Source of the DNA: Cronobacter turicensis z3032
GTDB taxonomy: Bacteria > Pseudomonadota > Gammaproteobacteria > Enterobacterales > Enterobacteriaceae
DNA length: 64,000 nt
NCBI GenBank assembly: GCA_000027065.2
Contig: FN543093.2
Coordinates: 624,074-688,073 of the forward strand
Direction: 5' to 3'
Below are positions 1 to 7,743 of this stretch, piece by piece. The notes under the pieces are model-generated. The model did no database searches. It saw nothing but the letters and a program-made list of their open reading frames with translations, and was not told the origin of the DNA. Numbering within the stretch: position 1 is the stretch's first letter; each line of letters begins with the position of its first letter. The position numbers and the translations under genes are program-made.

Positions 1-485
1 CTGTCATTTTTTCGCTAGAAGGTACGCGTGAGCACCGACGTGACTGTTTGCAGTTTGTCAGTGAAATGGCGAAAGCCTGGCCGCGCATGAAGCGTATTGT
101 GATGGTCAATAACGTGAATGAGGCGAAACTGATAAGCCAGCTTTCTCCGACGCCGCTACAGGGGATTATTGATAAATCTGAGACGCTGTCGCGCTTTACC
201 GATGAACTGATGTCCGCGATGAGCGATTCGGCCCGGGTGAGCGAATCGCCCCATAAAATCTGGTACGCCAGCCAGGGATCGCGGCTGTTGAGCCCGACCG
301 AGCGGATTATCCTGCGCTACCTGACGGATGGCTATTCGGTGTCGCAGATTGCCTGCCGGCTGGAGCGCAATATCAAAACCATTCGCGCGCATAAATTTAA
401 TGCGATGCTCAAGCTCGGGGTACATACCGATGCCGGCTTGCTGAATGCGGCGGATATTCTTTTGCACCGCGCAGGTTTATTTTAA
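1..485 (+). CDS. bglJ: LuxR-family transcriptional regulator BglJ, 5'-truncated by window edge
   Basis: The reading frame is open from base 3 with no stop upstream, so the gene begins before the window and about 160 C-terminal residues are visible. The last third is a LuxR/FixJ-type helix-turn-helix (LSPTERIILRYLTDG, then SVSQIACRLERNIKTIRAHK), the DNA-binding part of the family. In E. coli, BglJ pairs with RcsB to relieve H-NS silencing of bgl and is encoded just before fhuF; here fhuF also follows, though two other genes intervene. The paralogue YjjQ is the alternative because the N-terminus cannot be seen. The TTG at 48 is only an internal codon. Confidence 0.72.
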   Translation, partial: VIFSLEGTREHRRDCLQFVSEMAKAWPRMKRIVMVNNVNEAKLISQLSPTPLQGIIDKSETLSRFTDELMSAMSDSARVSESPHKIWYASQGSRLLSPTERIILRYLTDGYSVSQIACRLERNIKTIRAHKFNAMLKLGVHTDAGLLNAADILLHRAGLF

Positions 486-558
486 GCCTGCGGCAGGTGT
501 GTCATCACAGGCAAACCTGACGGCGCGACGGGCGCCGGTCGGGCGTCACAGGCATCAT

Positions 559-1017
559 TTACTGACAGACATCAACCCACTGCGCCTGGGTTAGTTCCGC
601 CAGACGAGTCGGCGAAATACGCACGGCGCTGTGAATAGCGCCCGCAGCGGGCAGCACTTCGTCATACTGGCGCAGTGAAACATCGCAATAGACAGCCAGC
701 GCGTTTTCCAGCCCAAACGGGCAGACGCCGCCGACCGGATGTCCGGTCCAGGTGACGACTTCATCGCAGCTCAGCATGCGAGCTTTCGCGCCGAACGTGG
801 TTTTCAGCTTTTTGTTATCCAGCCGCGCGTCGCCTTTGGCGACCACCAGAATCACCTCATCTTTCACTTTCAGCGAAAGCGTTTTGGCTATCTGACCCGG
901 TTCAACCTGATGGGCGGCGGCGGCCAGCGCGACGGTGGCGGTGCTCTGGTTGAGCTCAATGATTTCAATATCGGGGGCGTTTTCGACAAAAAATTGCCGC
1001 ACGGATTCCAGACTCAT
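559..1017 (-). CDS. YbaK/EbsC-domain protein, probable aminoacyl-tRNA deacylase
   Basis: This 152-residue protein fills a single YbaK/EbsC (ProX-like) domain. The family hydrolyses mischarged aminoacyl-tRNAs in trans, typically Ala- or Cys-tRNA(Pro). Visible family features are the QIAKTLSLKV segment, the invariant-type lysine in VVAKGDARLDNKKL, and the GHPVGGVCPFGL loop that lines the active site. The start at 1017 has a good AGGAGAA ribosome site on the minus strand. It is convergent with bglJ and divergent from the PTS gene. E. coli has no gene here between bglJ and fhuF, so it is a lineage-specific insertion. Which tRNA it edits cannot be told from the sequence. Confidence 0.82.
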   Translation of the reverse strand: MSLESVRQFFVENAPDIEIIELNQSTATVALAAAAHQVEPGQIAKTLSLKVKDEVILVVAKGDARLDNKKLKTTFGAKARMLSCDEVVTWTGHPVGGVCPFGLENALAVYCDVSLRQYDEVLPAAGAIHSAVRISPTRLAELTQAQWVDVCQ

Positions 1018-1136
1018 TTATTTCTCCTGAAAATAGCTGTCCTAATCTGGCATACCGCACCAGGTTTTGTAAATTATCGGAAAAGCGCTTTTCTGCGGCT
1101 ATCCGGCGTTTTCTGGATCTCCTTCACAATCAAAGA

Positions 1137-1157
1137 AACCGGTTACTGTAACCGGTT
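1137..1157. promoter_or_regulatory. Perfect inverted repeat, tandem LacI/GalR-type operator candidate
   Basis: Arms AACCGGTTAC and GTAACCGGTT flank a single T. Each arm contains its own CCGG-centred palindrome, so the element reads as two adjacent LacI-type half-overlapping operators. Another CCGGTTAC core lies near 1322. The site is in the 395-bp gap before the PTS IIC gene, its likely target. No LacI-family regulator is encoded in the window. Confidence 0.5.
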
Positions 1158-1226
1158 GCAGAGCAGCCATAGCGGATTAATACTGGTTAAGTAACCTCCC
1201 TCTGTAACCAATAATAAGAGCCGTCT

Positions 1227-1358
1227 ATGAAACCTTTCTTTCTCAGTTACGCCGCTGGCAAGGCAGTTAATCACCGTTGCAGCCCGGAAGATTTCACTGC
1301 GCAGGAAGCAGAGACACGCACCCGGTTACGGTTTTCAGTTCAATGGATTATGGGATGA
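1227..1358 (+). CDS. Possible 43-residue ORF upstream of PTS IIC
   Basis: An ATG at 1227 opens 43 codons ending in TGA at 1356-1358, with only a weak AAGAG ribosome site. The product starts MKPFFLSYAAGKAVNH and matches no family I recognise. It could be a leader peptide, a gene remnant or chance. It sits between the operator-like palindrome and the PTS gene and is the only plausible reading frame in this gap. Confidence 0.2.
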   Translation: MKPFFLSYAAGKAVNHRCSPEDFTAQEAETRTRLRFSVQWIMG

Positions 1359-1412
1359 TGCGCGTCGGCTTTTCGCCGCGTATTCACGTTGATTGCCTGA
1401 CAGGAGACCGCC

Positions 1413-2759
1413 ATGTCTGCCAACCATGCTGCCTTTGATGTGATATTTCGCTTTGTTGAAAACTATGTCAGCCCGATAGCTTCCCGCATTTCCGCGCAGC
1501 GCCATGTCATGGCCATTCGCGACGGGTTTATCTCCGCCATGCCATTTATGATTGTCGGCTCGTTTTTACTGGTGTTCGCTTACCCGCCTTTTTCACCGGA
1601 CACTACGCTGGGCTTTGCCCGCGCGTGGCTGGATCTGGCGAAACAGTTTGAAGGGCAGATCCTCACGCCGTTTGATATGACGATGGGGATCATGTCTCTC
1701 TACATCTGCGCCGCTATCGCCTATAACCTCGGCAAACACTACGTGAAGTCGCATCAGCTGGACCCTTTCATGTGCGCGATGCTGTCGCTGATGGCGTTTA
1801 TGCTGGTGGCCGCGCCGAAAACCAAAGGGACGCTGCCAGTAGACAGCCTCGGCGGCACGGGAATTTTCACCGCGATTCTGGTAGCGATTTATTGTGTGGA
1901 GATGATGCGCTTTCTGAAGGCGCATAACATCGGCATACGTCTGCCGGACCAGGTGCCGCCGATGATTAAAAACTCCTTCGATCTGCTGATCCCGGTGCTG
2001 GTGGTCGTACTGACGCTTTATCCGCTGAGCCTGTTTATCCAGGCGCAATTCGACCTGCTGATCCCGCAGGCGATCATGGCTATCTTCAAGCCGCTGGTCT
2101 CAGCGGCCGATTCGCTGCCCGCTATTCTGTTGGCAGTGCTGATTGGGCATCTGCTGTGGTTTGCGGGTATTCACGGCGCGGCGATTGTCTCCGGCATGCT
2201 GCAAATGTTCTGGCTGACCAACCTCGGGATTAACCAGACGGCGCTTGCGCAAAGCGCGCCGCTGCCGCACATCTTTATGGAAGCGTTCTGGACCTTCTTT
2301 ATTGTGATTGGCGGCTCGGGGGCGACGATGGGGCTGGTGTTCTGCTATCTGCGAAGCCGTTCCGCGCATCTGCGCTCGATAGGGCGTCTGAGTATCGTGC
2401 CCAGCATTTTCAACATCAATGAGCCGGTGATTTTCGGCACGCCCATCGTAATGAACCCGGTTTTCTTTATTCCGTTTCTGCTGGCCCCGATGCTGAACGC
2501 GGTGCTGGCCTGGGCGGCGATGAAATTTGATTTAATCGGACGCGTGATTTCTGTTGTTCCGTGGACCGCGCCTGCGCCGATCGGCGCGGCCTGGGCGTTG
2601 GGCTGGGATTTCCGCGCCGCGTTGCTGGTGATTGCGCTTGCGGTGGTGTCGGCCATCATTTACTTCCCGTTCTTTAAAGTCTACGAGAAACAGTTGCTGG
2701 CGCAGGAAGCGGAAGAGGCGCTGAAGGAGGCGCAAGGGTCCGGCGAACAGGCGGCCTGA
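1413..2759 (+). CDS. PTS sugar transporter subunit EIIC, lactose/cellobiose family
   Basis: The 448-residue protein is the membrane channel component of a phosphotransferase system, close in length to ChbC/CelB (about 450). It shows many hydrophobic helices and the family's GIHG motif (LLWFAGIHGAAIVSG), NEPVIFG (FNINEPVIFGTPIVMNP) and an acidic cytoplasmic tail. The likely substrate class is a beta-glucoside, diacetylchitobiose or similar disaccharide. No EIIA, EIIB or phospho-glycosidase is adjacent, so it must borrow partners from another locus. GGAGACC upstream supports the start. The palindromic operator at 1137-1157 suggests LacI-family control. Substrate is not determinable here. Confidence 0.85.
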   Translation: MSANHAAFDVIFRFVENYVSPIASRISAQRHVMAIRDGFISAMPFMIVGSFLLVFAYPPFSPDTTLGFARAWLDLAKQFEGQILTPFDMTMGIMSLYICAAIAYNLGKHYVKSHQLDPFMCAMLSLMAFMLVAAPKTKGTLPVDSLGGTGIFTAILVAIYCVEMMRFLKAHNIGIRLPDQVPPMIKNSFDLLIPVLVVVLTLYPLSLFIQAQFDLLIPQAIMAIFKPLVSAADSLPAILLAVLIGHLLWFAGIHGAAIVSGMLQMFWLTNLGINQTALAQSAPLPHIFMEAFWTFFIVIGGSGATMGLVFCYLRSRSAHLRSIGRLSIVPSIFNINEPVIFGTPIVMNPVFFIPFLLAPMLNAVLAWAAMKFDLIGRVISVVPWTAPAPIGAAWALGWDFRAALLVIALAVVSAIIYFPFFKVYEKQLLAQEAEEALKEAQGSGEQAA

Positions 2760-2789
2760 TGAGAACACGGCGGGGAGACCCGCCGTTGA

Positions 2790-3578
2790 CTATTTGAGCG
2801 TACAGTCGCCGCACTGCTGCACGTCAGGCAGCTTATAGCGCTGGCAGCAGGTGCGGCGCACCAGTAATCCTTCGCGCAGCACCACGGTGCGAAACAGCGG
2901 ATTTTGCTGTCCATTCAGCAACGTTTTGTCGAAAAAGCAGCTCTGGCGCAGCGCGTTAACGGTCTCTTCGCCGAGCCAGTCTCGCCATTCGCCAAAACAC
3001 CAGTTAATGAGATAACCGGTATTGCTCCAGATAAGCTTGCCGTTAATATCGCCGGAGGCTTCCAGCGCTTCAACGACCGGCGTTATAACATCCAGCAGCA
3101 GCTTCTCCAGCCGTTCGCGCGCCGAAAGGGTGGTTGCGCGGGCAGCTTCTTCCACCGTCAAATAAAAGCAGGCCGCGCGGCCCGTTTCGTGAAACTCGAC
3201 CGCGAGATTCTCTTCACTCAGATCCAGCGCCTGCGGCTGCGTCAACAGCGCCAGCATCAGCGGCGGCACCAGCAAGCCCAGATACCACTGCGCCCAGAGC
3301 GATTTCAGCGGTTTATTTTCACGTACCGCGCCCGGCTGATTGCGGTAGATGTGATCGGAGTAGAGCGCCATTAAGGTGGCGAGCGTCGAAGGCTGCGACC
3401 ATTCGCTAAAGCTCAGCGCCGCAGAAGGCGGCGTTTCGTCCAGCTTCATGATGTCGTGAAAATGCGCGCGGTGCGTCGTAAACGCGTCACGCAGACGCAA
3501 CGCCAGCGTCGAAGGCGGACGATGCAGCGGAGCGCGCCAGAGTAATTCATCAACAGCGTGAAGAGAGCGATAAGCCAT
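2790..3578 (-). CDS. fhuF: Siderophore-iron reductase FhuF
   Basis: The 262-residue cytoplasmic protein reduces and releases iron from hydroxamate siderophores such as ferrichrome and ferrioxamine. It ends in the diagnostic FhuF cysteine cluster Cys-Cys-x10-Cys-x2-Cys (TCCQRYKLPDVQQCGDC), which binds an unusual [2Fe-2S] centre. The length matches E. coli FhuF. The promoter region carries a Fur-box-like sequence, so expression should be iron-repressed. Neighbours differ from E. coli: the PTS gene is convergent on one side and a diguanylate cyclase lies upstream. Confidence 0.96.
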   Translation of the reverse strand: MAYRSLHAVDELLWRAPLHRPPSTLALRLRDAFTTHRAHFHDIMKLDETPPSAALSFSEWSQPSTLATLMALYSDHIYRNQPGAVRENKPLKSLWAQWYLGLLVPPLMLALLTQPQALDLSEENLAVEFHETGRAACFYLTVEEAARATTLSARERLEKLLLDVITPVVEALEASGDINGKLIWSNTGYLINWCFGEWRDWLGEETVNALRQSCFFDKTLLNGQQNPLFRTVVLREGLLVRRTCCQRYKLPDVQQCGDCTLK

Positions 3579-3605
3579 AGCGTTTTTTGAACAGCAAATC
3601 TAAAT

Positions 3606-3648
3606 GATAATGATTGCCAATCCTAACTATAGGCTGAAACGATAGCAA
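3606..3648 (-). promoter_or_regulatory. fhuF promoter with Fur box
   Basis: On the minus strand, TTGCTA (3643-3648) and TAGGAT (3620-3625) are separated by 17 bp. The Fur-type sequence AATCATTATC overlaps and follows the -10, with a good right half and a poorer left half. This is the arrangement expected for an iron-repressed promoter and agrees with known Fur control of fhuF. Confidence 0.7.
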
Positions 3649-3686
3649 GTTCTTTGACCAGAAACCCGGCGCCGCCGCGCCTGAGT

Positions 3687-4754
3687 TCAGGCGGCGCGAC
3701 GGGCGTCGTGGTACAGAATGTGGTTGCGGCCTTTATCTTTAGCGGCGTAGAGCGCTTCATCGGCGCGGCGCAGCGCGTCGTCAATATCGCCATTTTCCAG
3801 CGGCGCGATACCGATGCTCAGGGTGACGTTGGTCGCCACGCTTTCATTAAACATATGCGGAATACGCAGATCGTAAACCCGCTGGCGAATGCGTTCGGCT
3901 GCAAGGCGCGCACGCGCTTCATCCGCCTCGGTTAATAACACCATAAATTCTTCGCCGCCATAACGGGTGACAATATCACGTGAGCGCACGGCATCGCGGA
4001 TCGCCGCCGAGACACGCGTCAGCGCCTGGTCGCCCATCATATGGCCGTAATGATCGTTATAGGCTTTGAAATGGTCGATATCCATCAGCAGTACAAACAG
4101 TTGTCCGGCGTCGGGCGGCAGATTATCGAAGCGGTTCTGAAAGCCGCGGCGGTTACAGAGGCCGGTCAGCGGATCCATCATGCTGAGATCGTTGAGGGTC
4201 GCTTTTTCGTCTATTAACTTTTGCACCATTTTACGGGCGGAAATATCGCTGCGACTGGCGATGAAGTGCCGGATAACCAGCCCTACAAAGGGCAGGATCA
4301 ATGTATAAGCATAAAGAACAGGATGCTGGGCTTTATCCAGCCACAGGATCGTAGCGGTAACCGGCACGCAAAACGCGATAAACGGACCGGGCATATTTAT
4401 AAAGGACAGCGCGGCAATAAACAGCGTGCCGAGTAAAGTAATAAGCAGGCAGGTACCGTCGTGAAAAACGCACCACGGACTTTTCAGCCAGATATTTACC
4501 GACCATAACGCGCCCGTGATTAGCGCTGTCAGGTAAGTCGCCTTCAGACTAAAAACGCGCGTTCTCGCGGGCAGTAGCAGGGCGCCGCACAGCCCGATGA
4601 CACCCAAGGCAGGCCAGGGAATATGCGGATAATGGTAAAGCGGATCCACGAGATTAAACAGCGCGGAAAAAAGATTAAGAAACAGAAAGAGTTTCAGGGA
4701 GAGCTGATATTTTTCTTCCGTCAGGGCTCGCCAGTTATTTGCAGTCATATCCAT
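3687..4754 (-). CDS. Membrane-anchored diguanylate cyclase (GGDEF domain)
   Basis: The 355-residue protein has roughly 180 N-terminal residues rich in hydrophobic helices (five or six membrane segments) followed by a complete GGDEF domain (about 195-350). The active-site loop reads RYGGEEF, the Mg/GTP signature DPLTGLCNRRGF is intact, and an inhibitory RxxD site (RSRD) lies five residues before GGEEF. It should therefore make c-di-GMP and be product-inhibited. The N-terminal sensory domain resembles MASE-type modules but I cannot assign it. It lies between iron-regulated fhuF and yjjZ, where E. coli has no such gene. Confidence 0.9.
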   Translation of the reverse strand: MDMTANNWRALTEEKYQLSLKLFLFLNLFSALFNLVDPLYHYPHIPWPALGVIGLCGALLLPARTRVFSLKATYLTALITGALWSVNIWLKSPWCVFHDGTCLLITLLGTLFIAALSFINMPGPFIAFCVPVTATILWLDKAQHPVLYAYTLILPFVGLVIRHFIASRSDISARKMVQKLIDEKATLNDLSMMDPLTGLCNRRGFQNRFDNLPPDAGQLFVLLMDIDHFKAYNDHYGHMMGDQALTRVSAAIRDAVRSRDIVTRYGGEEFMVLLTEADEARARLAAERIRQRVYDLRIPHMFNESVATNVTLSIGIAPLENGDIDDALRRADEALYAAKDKGRNHILYHDARRAA

Positions 4755-4927
4755 TGGTGACTTATTTAGCGCTATCAGGTTTTTATAAAAGCCGGATAAA
4801 ACAGAGGCTTATTATACCGCGAAACAGGGAGTAAGAATTTTCTTAACCAGAGCGGCTAATTTATCACCTTCATTCCGGTATGTCATTATCTCTTAACTTA
4901 AGTAAAGCGACGCTAAACTCATATCCG

Positions 4928-4972
4928 CTGACAAATGAGAATTTATATCATATGATATTGTTTATCATTATC
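4928..4972 (+). promoter_or_regulatory. yjjZ promoter with overlapping Fur box
   Basis: CTGACA (4928-4933) and TATGAT (4951-4956) are spaced by 17 bp. The 19-bp GATATTGTTTATCATTATC (4954-4972) matches the Fur consensus at 16 of 19 positions and covers the -10 and start-site region, so iron repression of yjjZ is strongly suggested. Confidence 0.78.
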
Positions 4973-4990
4973 GATACGAGAGGCGAAACG

Positions 4991-5233
4991 ATGTTGTACA
5001 GGCGACTGGAAAGTGGTTGGGCCGTCATTTTGCCAGGCACGCTGGTGGCGATGCTGGCCTGGAAGGAACTGAGCTGGGAGGCGTGGCGCGGCATTATTAT
5101 ACTGGCGCTGCTGGCGACTGTCGGCATGCTCTATCATCCACGCCTGCGACATTATGTGTTACTGCCGTCCTGCATCGCTTTCGCCAGCGGATTAATGCTG
5201 ATCGTATCGCATCTGCATCTGGCGCTGAACTAA
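4991..5233 (+). CDS. yjjZ: Small membrane protein, DUF1435 family (YjjZ)
   Basis: This 80-residue protein starts MLYRRLESGWAVILPG and contains about three hydrophobic segments (13-25, 33-47, 55-75), suggesting an inner-membrane protein. Position between fhuF and the leuQPV tRNAs and small size match E. coli YjjZ, a DUF1435 protein of unknown function. The ATG at 4991 is preferred over upstream in-frame codons because GAGAGG lies seven bases before it and the promoter and Fur box lie just upstream. A role in iron stress is inferred only from the Fur box. Confidence 0.78.
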   Translation: MLYRRLESGWAVILPGTLVAMLAWKELSWEAWRGIIILALLATVGMLYHPRLRHYVLLPSCIAFASGLMLIVSHLHLALN

Positions 5234-5317
5234 GACAAGCACGGGAAAACGGTTGAGGAATAACGAGAAATAAACCCAGGGAAAAGCAGAGGGAAGCAGA
5301 AGAAGTGATAAAAGAAG

Positions 5318-5402
5318 TGGTGCGAGGGGGGGACTTGAACCCCCACGTCCGAAGGACACTAACACCTGAAGCTAGCGCGTCTACCAATTCCGCCACCTTC
5401 GC
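5318..5402 (-). tRNA. leuV: tRNA-Leu(CAG), third in array, with 1-nt deletion in acceptor arm
   Basis: The gene is nearly identical to the two tRNA-Leu(CAG) genes upstream: anticodon CAG (complement at 5366-5368), long variable arm GTGTCCTTCGGAC, encoded CCA. It is 85 nt rather than 86 because the run of C in the 3' strand (G on the plus strand) has seven residues instead of eight. The acceptor arm would then pair with a bulged A5 rather than the usual A.C mismatch. It is the last gene in the transcript. Confidence 0.9.
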
Positions 5403-5432
5403 ACTGTCTCTTTTATCGTATCGCCATCGCAT

Positions 5433-5518
5433 TGGTGCGAGGGGGGGGACTTGAACCCCCACGTCCGAAGGACACTAACACCTGAAGCTAGCGCGTCTAC
5501 CAATTCCGCCACCTTCGC
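5433..5518 (-). tRNA. leuP: tRNA-Leu(CAG), second in array
   Basis: An 86-nt class II tRNA with GCGAAGGTGGCGGAATTGG at the 5' end, anticodon CAG in loop UUCAGGU, a long variable arm, and CCA encoded in the DNA. It decodes CUG leucine codons. It is co-transcribed with its neighbours on the minus strand, matching the E. coli leuQPV order next to rsmC. Confidence 0.97.
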
Positions 5519-5550
5519 GCAGTGCGAGCGATACTTTCTTGCGTGGTCTT

Positions 5551-5636
5551 TGGTGCGAGGGGGGGGACTTGAACCCCCACGTCCGAAGGACACTAACACC
5601 TGAAGCTAGCGCGTCTACCAATTCCGCCACCTTCGC
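5551..5636 (-). tRNA. leuQ: tRNA-Leu(CAG), first in array
   Basis: An 86-nt tRNA identical in its visible parts to the second copy, with anticodon CAG and encoded CCA. It is promoter-proximal: a stable-RNA type promoter lies 40 bp upstream on the minus strand. Confidence 0.97.
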
Positions 5637-5676
5637 ATACCAGCAATACCGGGAAGTATTGCAACCACGGAGGCGC

Positions 5677-5704
5677 ATTCTAGATGTTTTCTGGACTTCG
5701 TCAA
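5677..5704 (-). promoter_or_regulatory. leuQPV promoter
   Basis: On the minus strand, TTGACG and TAGAAT are separated by 16 bp and followed by a GC-rich discriminator (GCGCCTCCG), typical of stringently controlled stable-RNA promoters. Confidence 0.78.
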
Positions 5705-5766
5705 CACTTAATTGCATGCCGCTTTTCTGAATGGTGCAAAAAGCGGCATTCGACGCGTGAACAGGC

Positions 5767-6795
5767 TTAACGCTTCGCGTTGCGGCCCATTACGGCGCGA
5801 TAAACCTTAAAGCGGCCGGTTTGCGCCAGCACTTCGTGGTTGCCGAAGGTTTCGTCCAGCACATTGGGATAGGGCAGAAACGCGTTGGCCACAATACGCA
5901 GCTCGCCGCCGATATTCAGATGGCGTACAGCGCTGCGGATAAGCGTCTGCGCGGCTTCAAAACTGGTCTCCATGCCATCGTGGAACGGCGGGTTGGAGAT
6001 AATCATGTCGAAGCGGCCTTTGATTTCCGAGAAGACGTTGCTCGCGATGACTTCGCCTTCAAAACCGTTCGCGGCAAGCGTCGCGCGGCTCGCCTCTACC
6101 GCAGGCGCGCTCACGTCGCACAGGGTCAGTCGCACTTTCGGCGAATGGCTCGCCAGCACCGCCGCCAGCACGCCCGTGCCGCAGCCGACATCCAGCACTT
6201 TGCCTTTGGTATGTGGCGAAAGGGTTGAGAGAAGTAGATCGCTGCCGACATCCAGCCCGTCGCGGCTGAAGACGCCCGGCAGGGTTTTGATGGTCAGCTC
6301 ATCGACCTGATATTCGCCCCACCAGCCGTCGGCATTGAATTCCGGCTGTTTTTCGAGACGGCCATGATAAAGCCCGCAGCGGCGCGCGCTGTCGATTTTA
6401 TTCAGCGGACAATAGGCTTCGAGCATCGCCTCGGCGCTGCGTACGCCGCTGCGGTTTTCGCCGACGACGAAAATATCGGTGCCGACCGGCAGCAGCGACA
6501 GCAGATTCATCAGCTGGAACTGGGCTTCCGGTTTGTTCTTCGGCCAGTAGTAAATAAGGGTATCGCTGTCCGCCACGATATCGGCGTCGGCGACCAGGCC
6601 GTAGCGCGCGTTATCGCCCATCGGCTTGCTCAGCACCTGCCAGTGGTGGAACTGCTGCGTATGCGCGCGGCTTTGCGCGGTATCAAAACGCGCCGGCAGG
6701 TCATCCTGCATATCGCCGGCAAACAGAACGCGGCTTTCGGTAAAATCATCACTGTGGCGCAGCAGAACTTCGCTTGCCGGGGAAAAACCAGACAT
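5767..6795 (-). CDS. rsmC: 16S rRNA (guanine-1207-N2)-methyltransferase RsmC
   Basis: The 342-residue protein methylates G1207 of 16S rRNA in the assembled 30S subunit using SAM. It has the duplicated RsmC architecture: an N-terminal pseudo-methyltransferase domain and a C-terminal catalytic domain carrying motif I ([11 protein letters not shown]) and the N2-guanine catalytic motif NPPF ([10 protein letters not shown]). Length matches E. coli (343). It is divergent from holD across a 105-bp gap, as in E. coli. Confidence 0.97.
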   Translation of the reverse strand: MSGFSPASEVLLRHSDDFTESRVLFAGDMQDDLPARFDTAQSRAHTQQFHHWQVLSKPMGDNARYGLVADADIVADSDTLIYYWPKNKPEAQFQLMNLLSLLPVGTDIFVVGENRSGVRSAEAMLEAYCPLNKIDSARRCGLYHGRLEKQPEFNADGWWGEYQVDELTIKTLPGVFSRDGLDVGSDLLLSTLSPHTKGKVLDVGCGTGVLAAVLASHSPKVRLTLCDVSAPAVEASRATLAANGFEGEVIASNVFSEIKGRFDMIISNPPFHDGMETSFEAAQTLIRSAVRHLNIGGELRIVANAFLPYPNVLDETFGNHEVLAQTGRFKVYRAVMGRNAKR

Positions 6796-6900
6796 GAAAC
6801 ACTCCTTCGGAAACTTGAGGGGCGATTATAGTGGTTTGTTGGCGCATGTTCGACGGATTTGCTATATTTGCGCCCCTTCGGCACTGATTCAGGCATCCCT

Positions 6901-7311
6901 ATGACATCCCGACGAGACTGGCGATTACAGCAACTGGGCATTACCCAGTGGGTATTGCGTCGACCCGCCGCGCTGCTGGGTGAAATCGCCATTGTGCTGC
7001 CTCCTCATATCCGCCTGGTCATGGTGGCCGCCGAGCCGCCGCCGCTTGCACAGCCGTTCATTAAAGATGTGCTGCGCGCGCTGGCGCTTACTGCCGACCA
7101 GGTGATGCAGTTAACCCCCGATCGCGTGGCGATGCTGCATGACGCCCACTGCAACAGCTGGTGTCTGGGCGTGGACGCGACGCCTGAGTTGCCCGGTATC
7201 CGGCTGGTGACGCCGGGGCTGGAAACGCTACAGCGCAGCGGCCCGGCGCGCGCCGATCTCTGGCAACAAATTTGCGAGCATGAAGATGATTTCCTTACTC
7301 CAGAGCGCTGA
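6901..7311 (+). CDS. holD: DNA polymerase III psi subunit HolD
   Basis: The 136-residue psi subunit links chi (HolC) to the clamp loader and helps contact SSB. The conserved N-terminus TSRRDWRLQQLGITQWVLRRP is the family's signature region. The start at ATG 6901 gives the family's usual length (137 in E. coli); an in-frame extension to 6859 is unlikely. The 3' end overlaps rimI by 32 bases, suggesting coupled translation, the conserved holD-rimI arrangement. Confidence 0.95.
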   Translation: MTSRRDWRLQQLGITQWVLRRPAALLGEIAIVLPPHIRLVMVAAEPPPLAQPFIKDVLRALALTADQVMQLTPDRVAMLHDAHCNSWCLGVDATPELPGIRLVTPGLETLQRSGPARADLWQQICEHEDDFLTPER

Positions 7312-7723
7312 TCTGGCGGCGGCGTTCGCGATTGAACAGCGCGCCCATGCGTTTCCCTGGAGCGAAAAAACCTTCGCCAGCAACCAGGGCGAGCGCTATC
7401 TGAATCTGCGCCTTGATGTCGACGGTAAAATGGCCGCGTTTGCGATTACCCAGGTCGTGCTGGATGAAGCCACGCTGTTTAATATCGCGGTCGACCCGGC
7501 GTTTCAGCGTCGCGGCCTTGGCCGTGCGCTGCTTCTGCATCTTATCGAGGCGCTGGAGACGCGCGGCGTGCTGACGCTCTGGCTCGAAGTGCGCGCCTCG
7601 AATCACGCGGCGCGCGCGCTCTATGAAAGCCTGGGCTTTAACGAGGCGACGATTCGCCGCAACTATTACCCGACGTCCGACGGGCGCGAAGACGCCATCA
7701 TCATGGCGCTACCGTTGGGCTGA
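7280..7723 (+). CDS. rimI: Ribosomal protein bS18 alanine N-acetyltransferase RimI
   Basis: The 147-residue GNAT enzyme transfers acetyl from acetyl-CoA to the N-terminal alanine of ribosomal protein S18. The acetyl-CoA binding motif is visible as [20 protein letters not shown] (RRGLGR pyrophosphate loop) and motif B as [17 protein letters not shown], with the family N-terminus [23 protein letters not shown]. It overlaps the end of holD. ATG 7280 and ATG 7286 are both possible; 7280 best matches the usual length. Confidence 0.95.
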   Translation: MKMISLLQSADLAAAFAIEQRAHAFPWSEKTFASNQGERYLNLRLDVDGKMAAFAITQVVLDEATLFNIAVDPAFQRRGLGRALLLHLIEALETRGVLTLWLEVRASNHAARALYESLGFNEATIRRNYYPTSDGREDAIIMALPLG

Positions 7724-7743
7724 TAATCAAGAAAGGTGACGTA

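Noticed and set aside
5097..5717. Three overlapping minus-strand frames containing AKVAELVDALASGVSVLRTW repeats
   Set aside because: They are translations through the three tRNA-Leu genes. The repeated peptide is the tRNA sequence read as codons.
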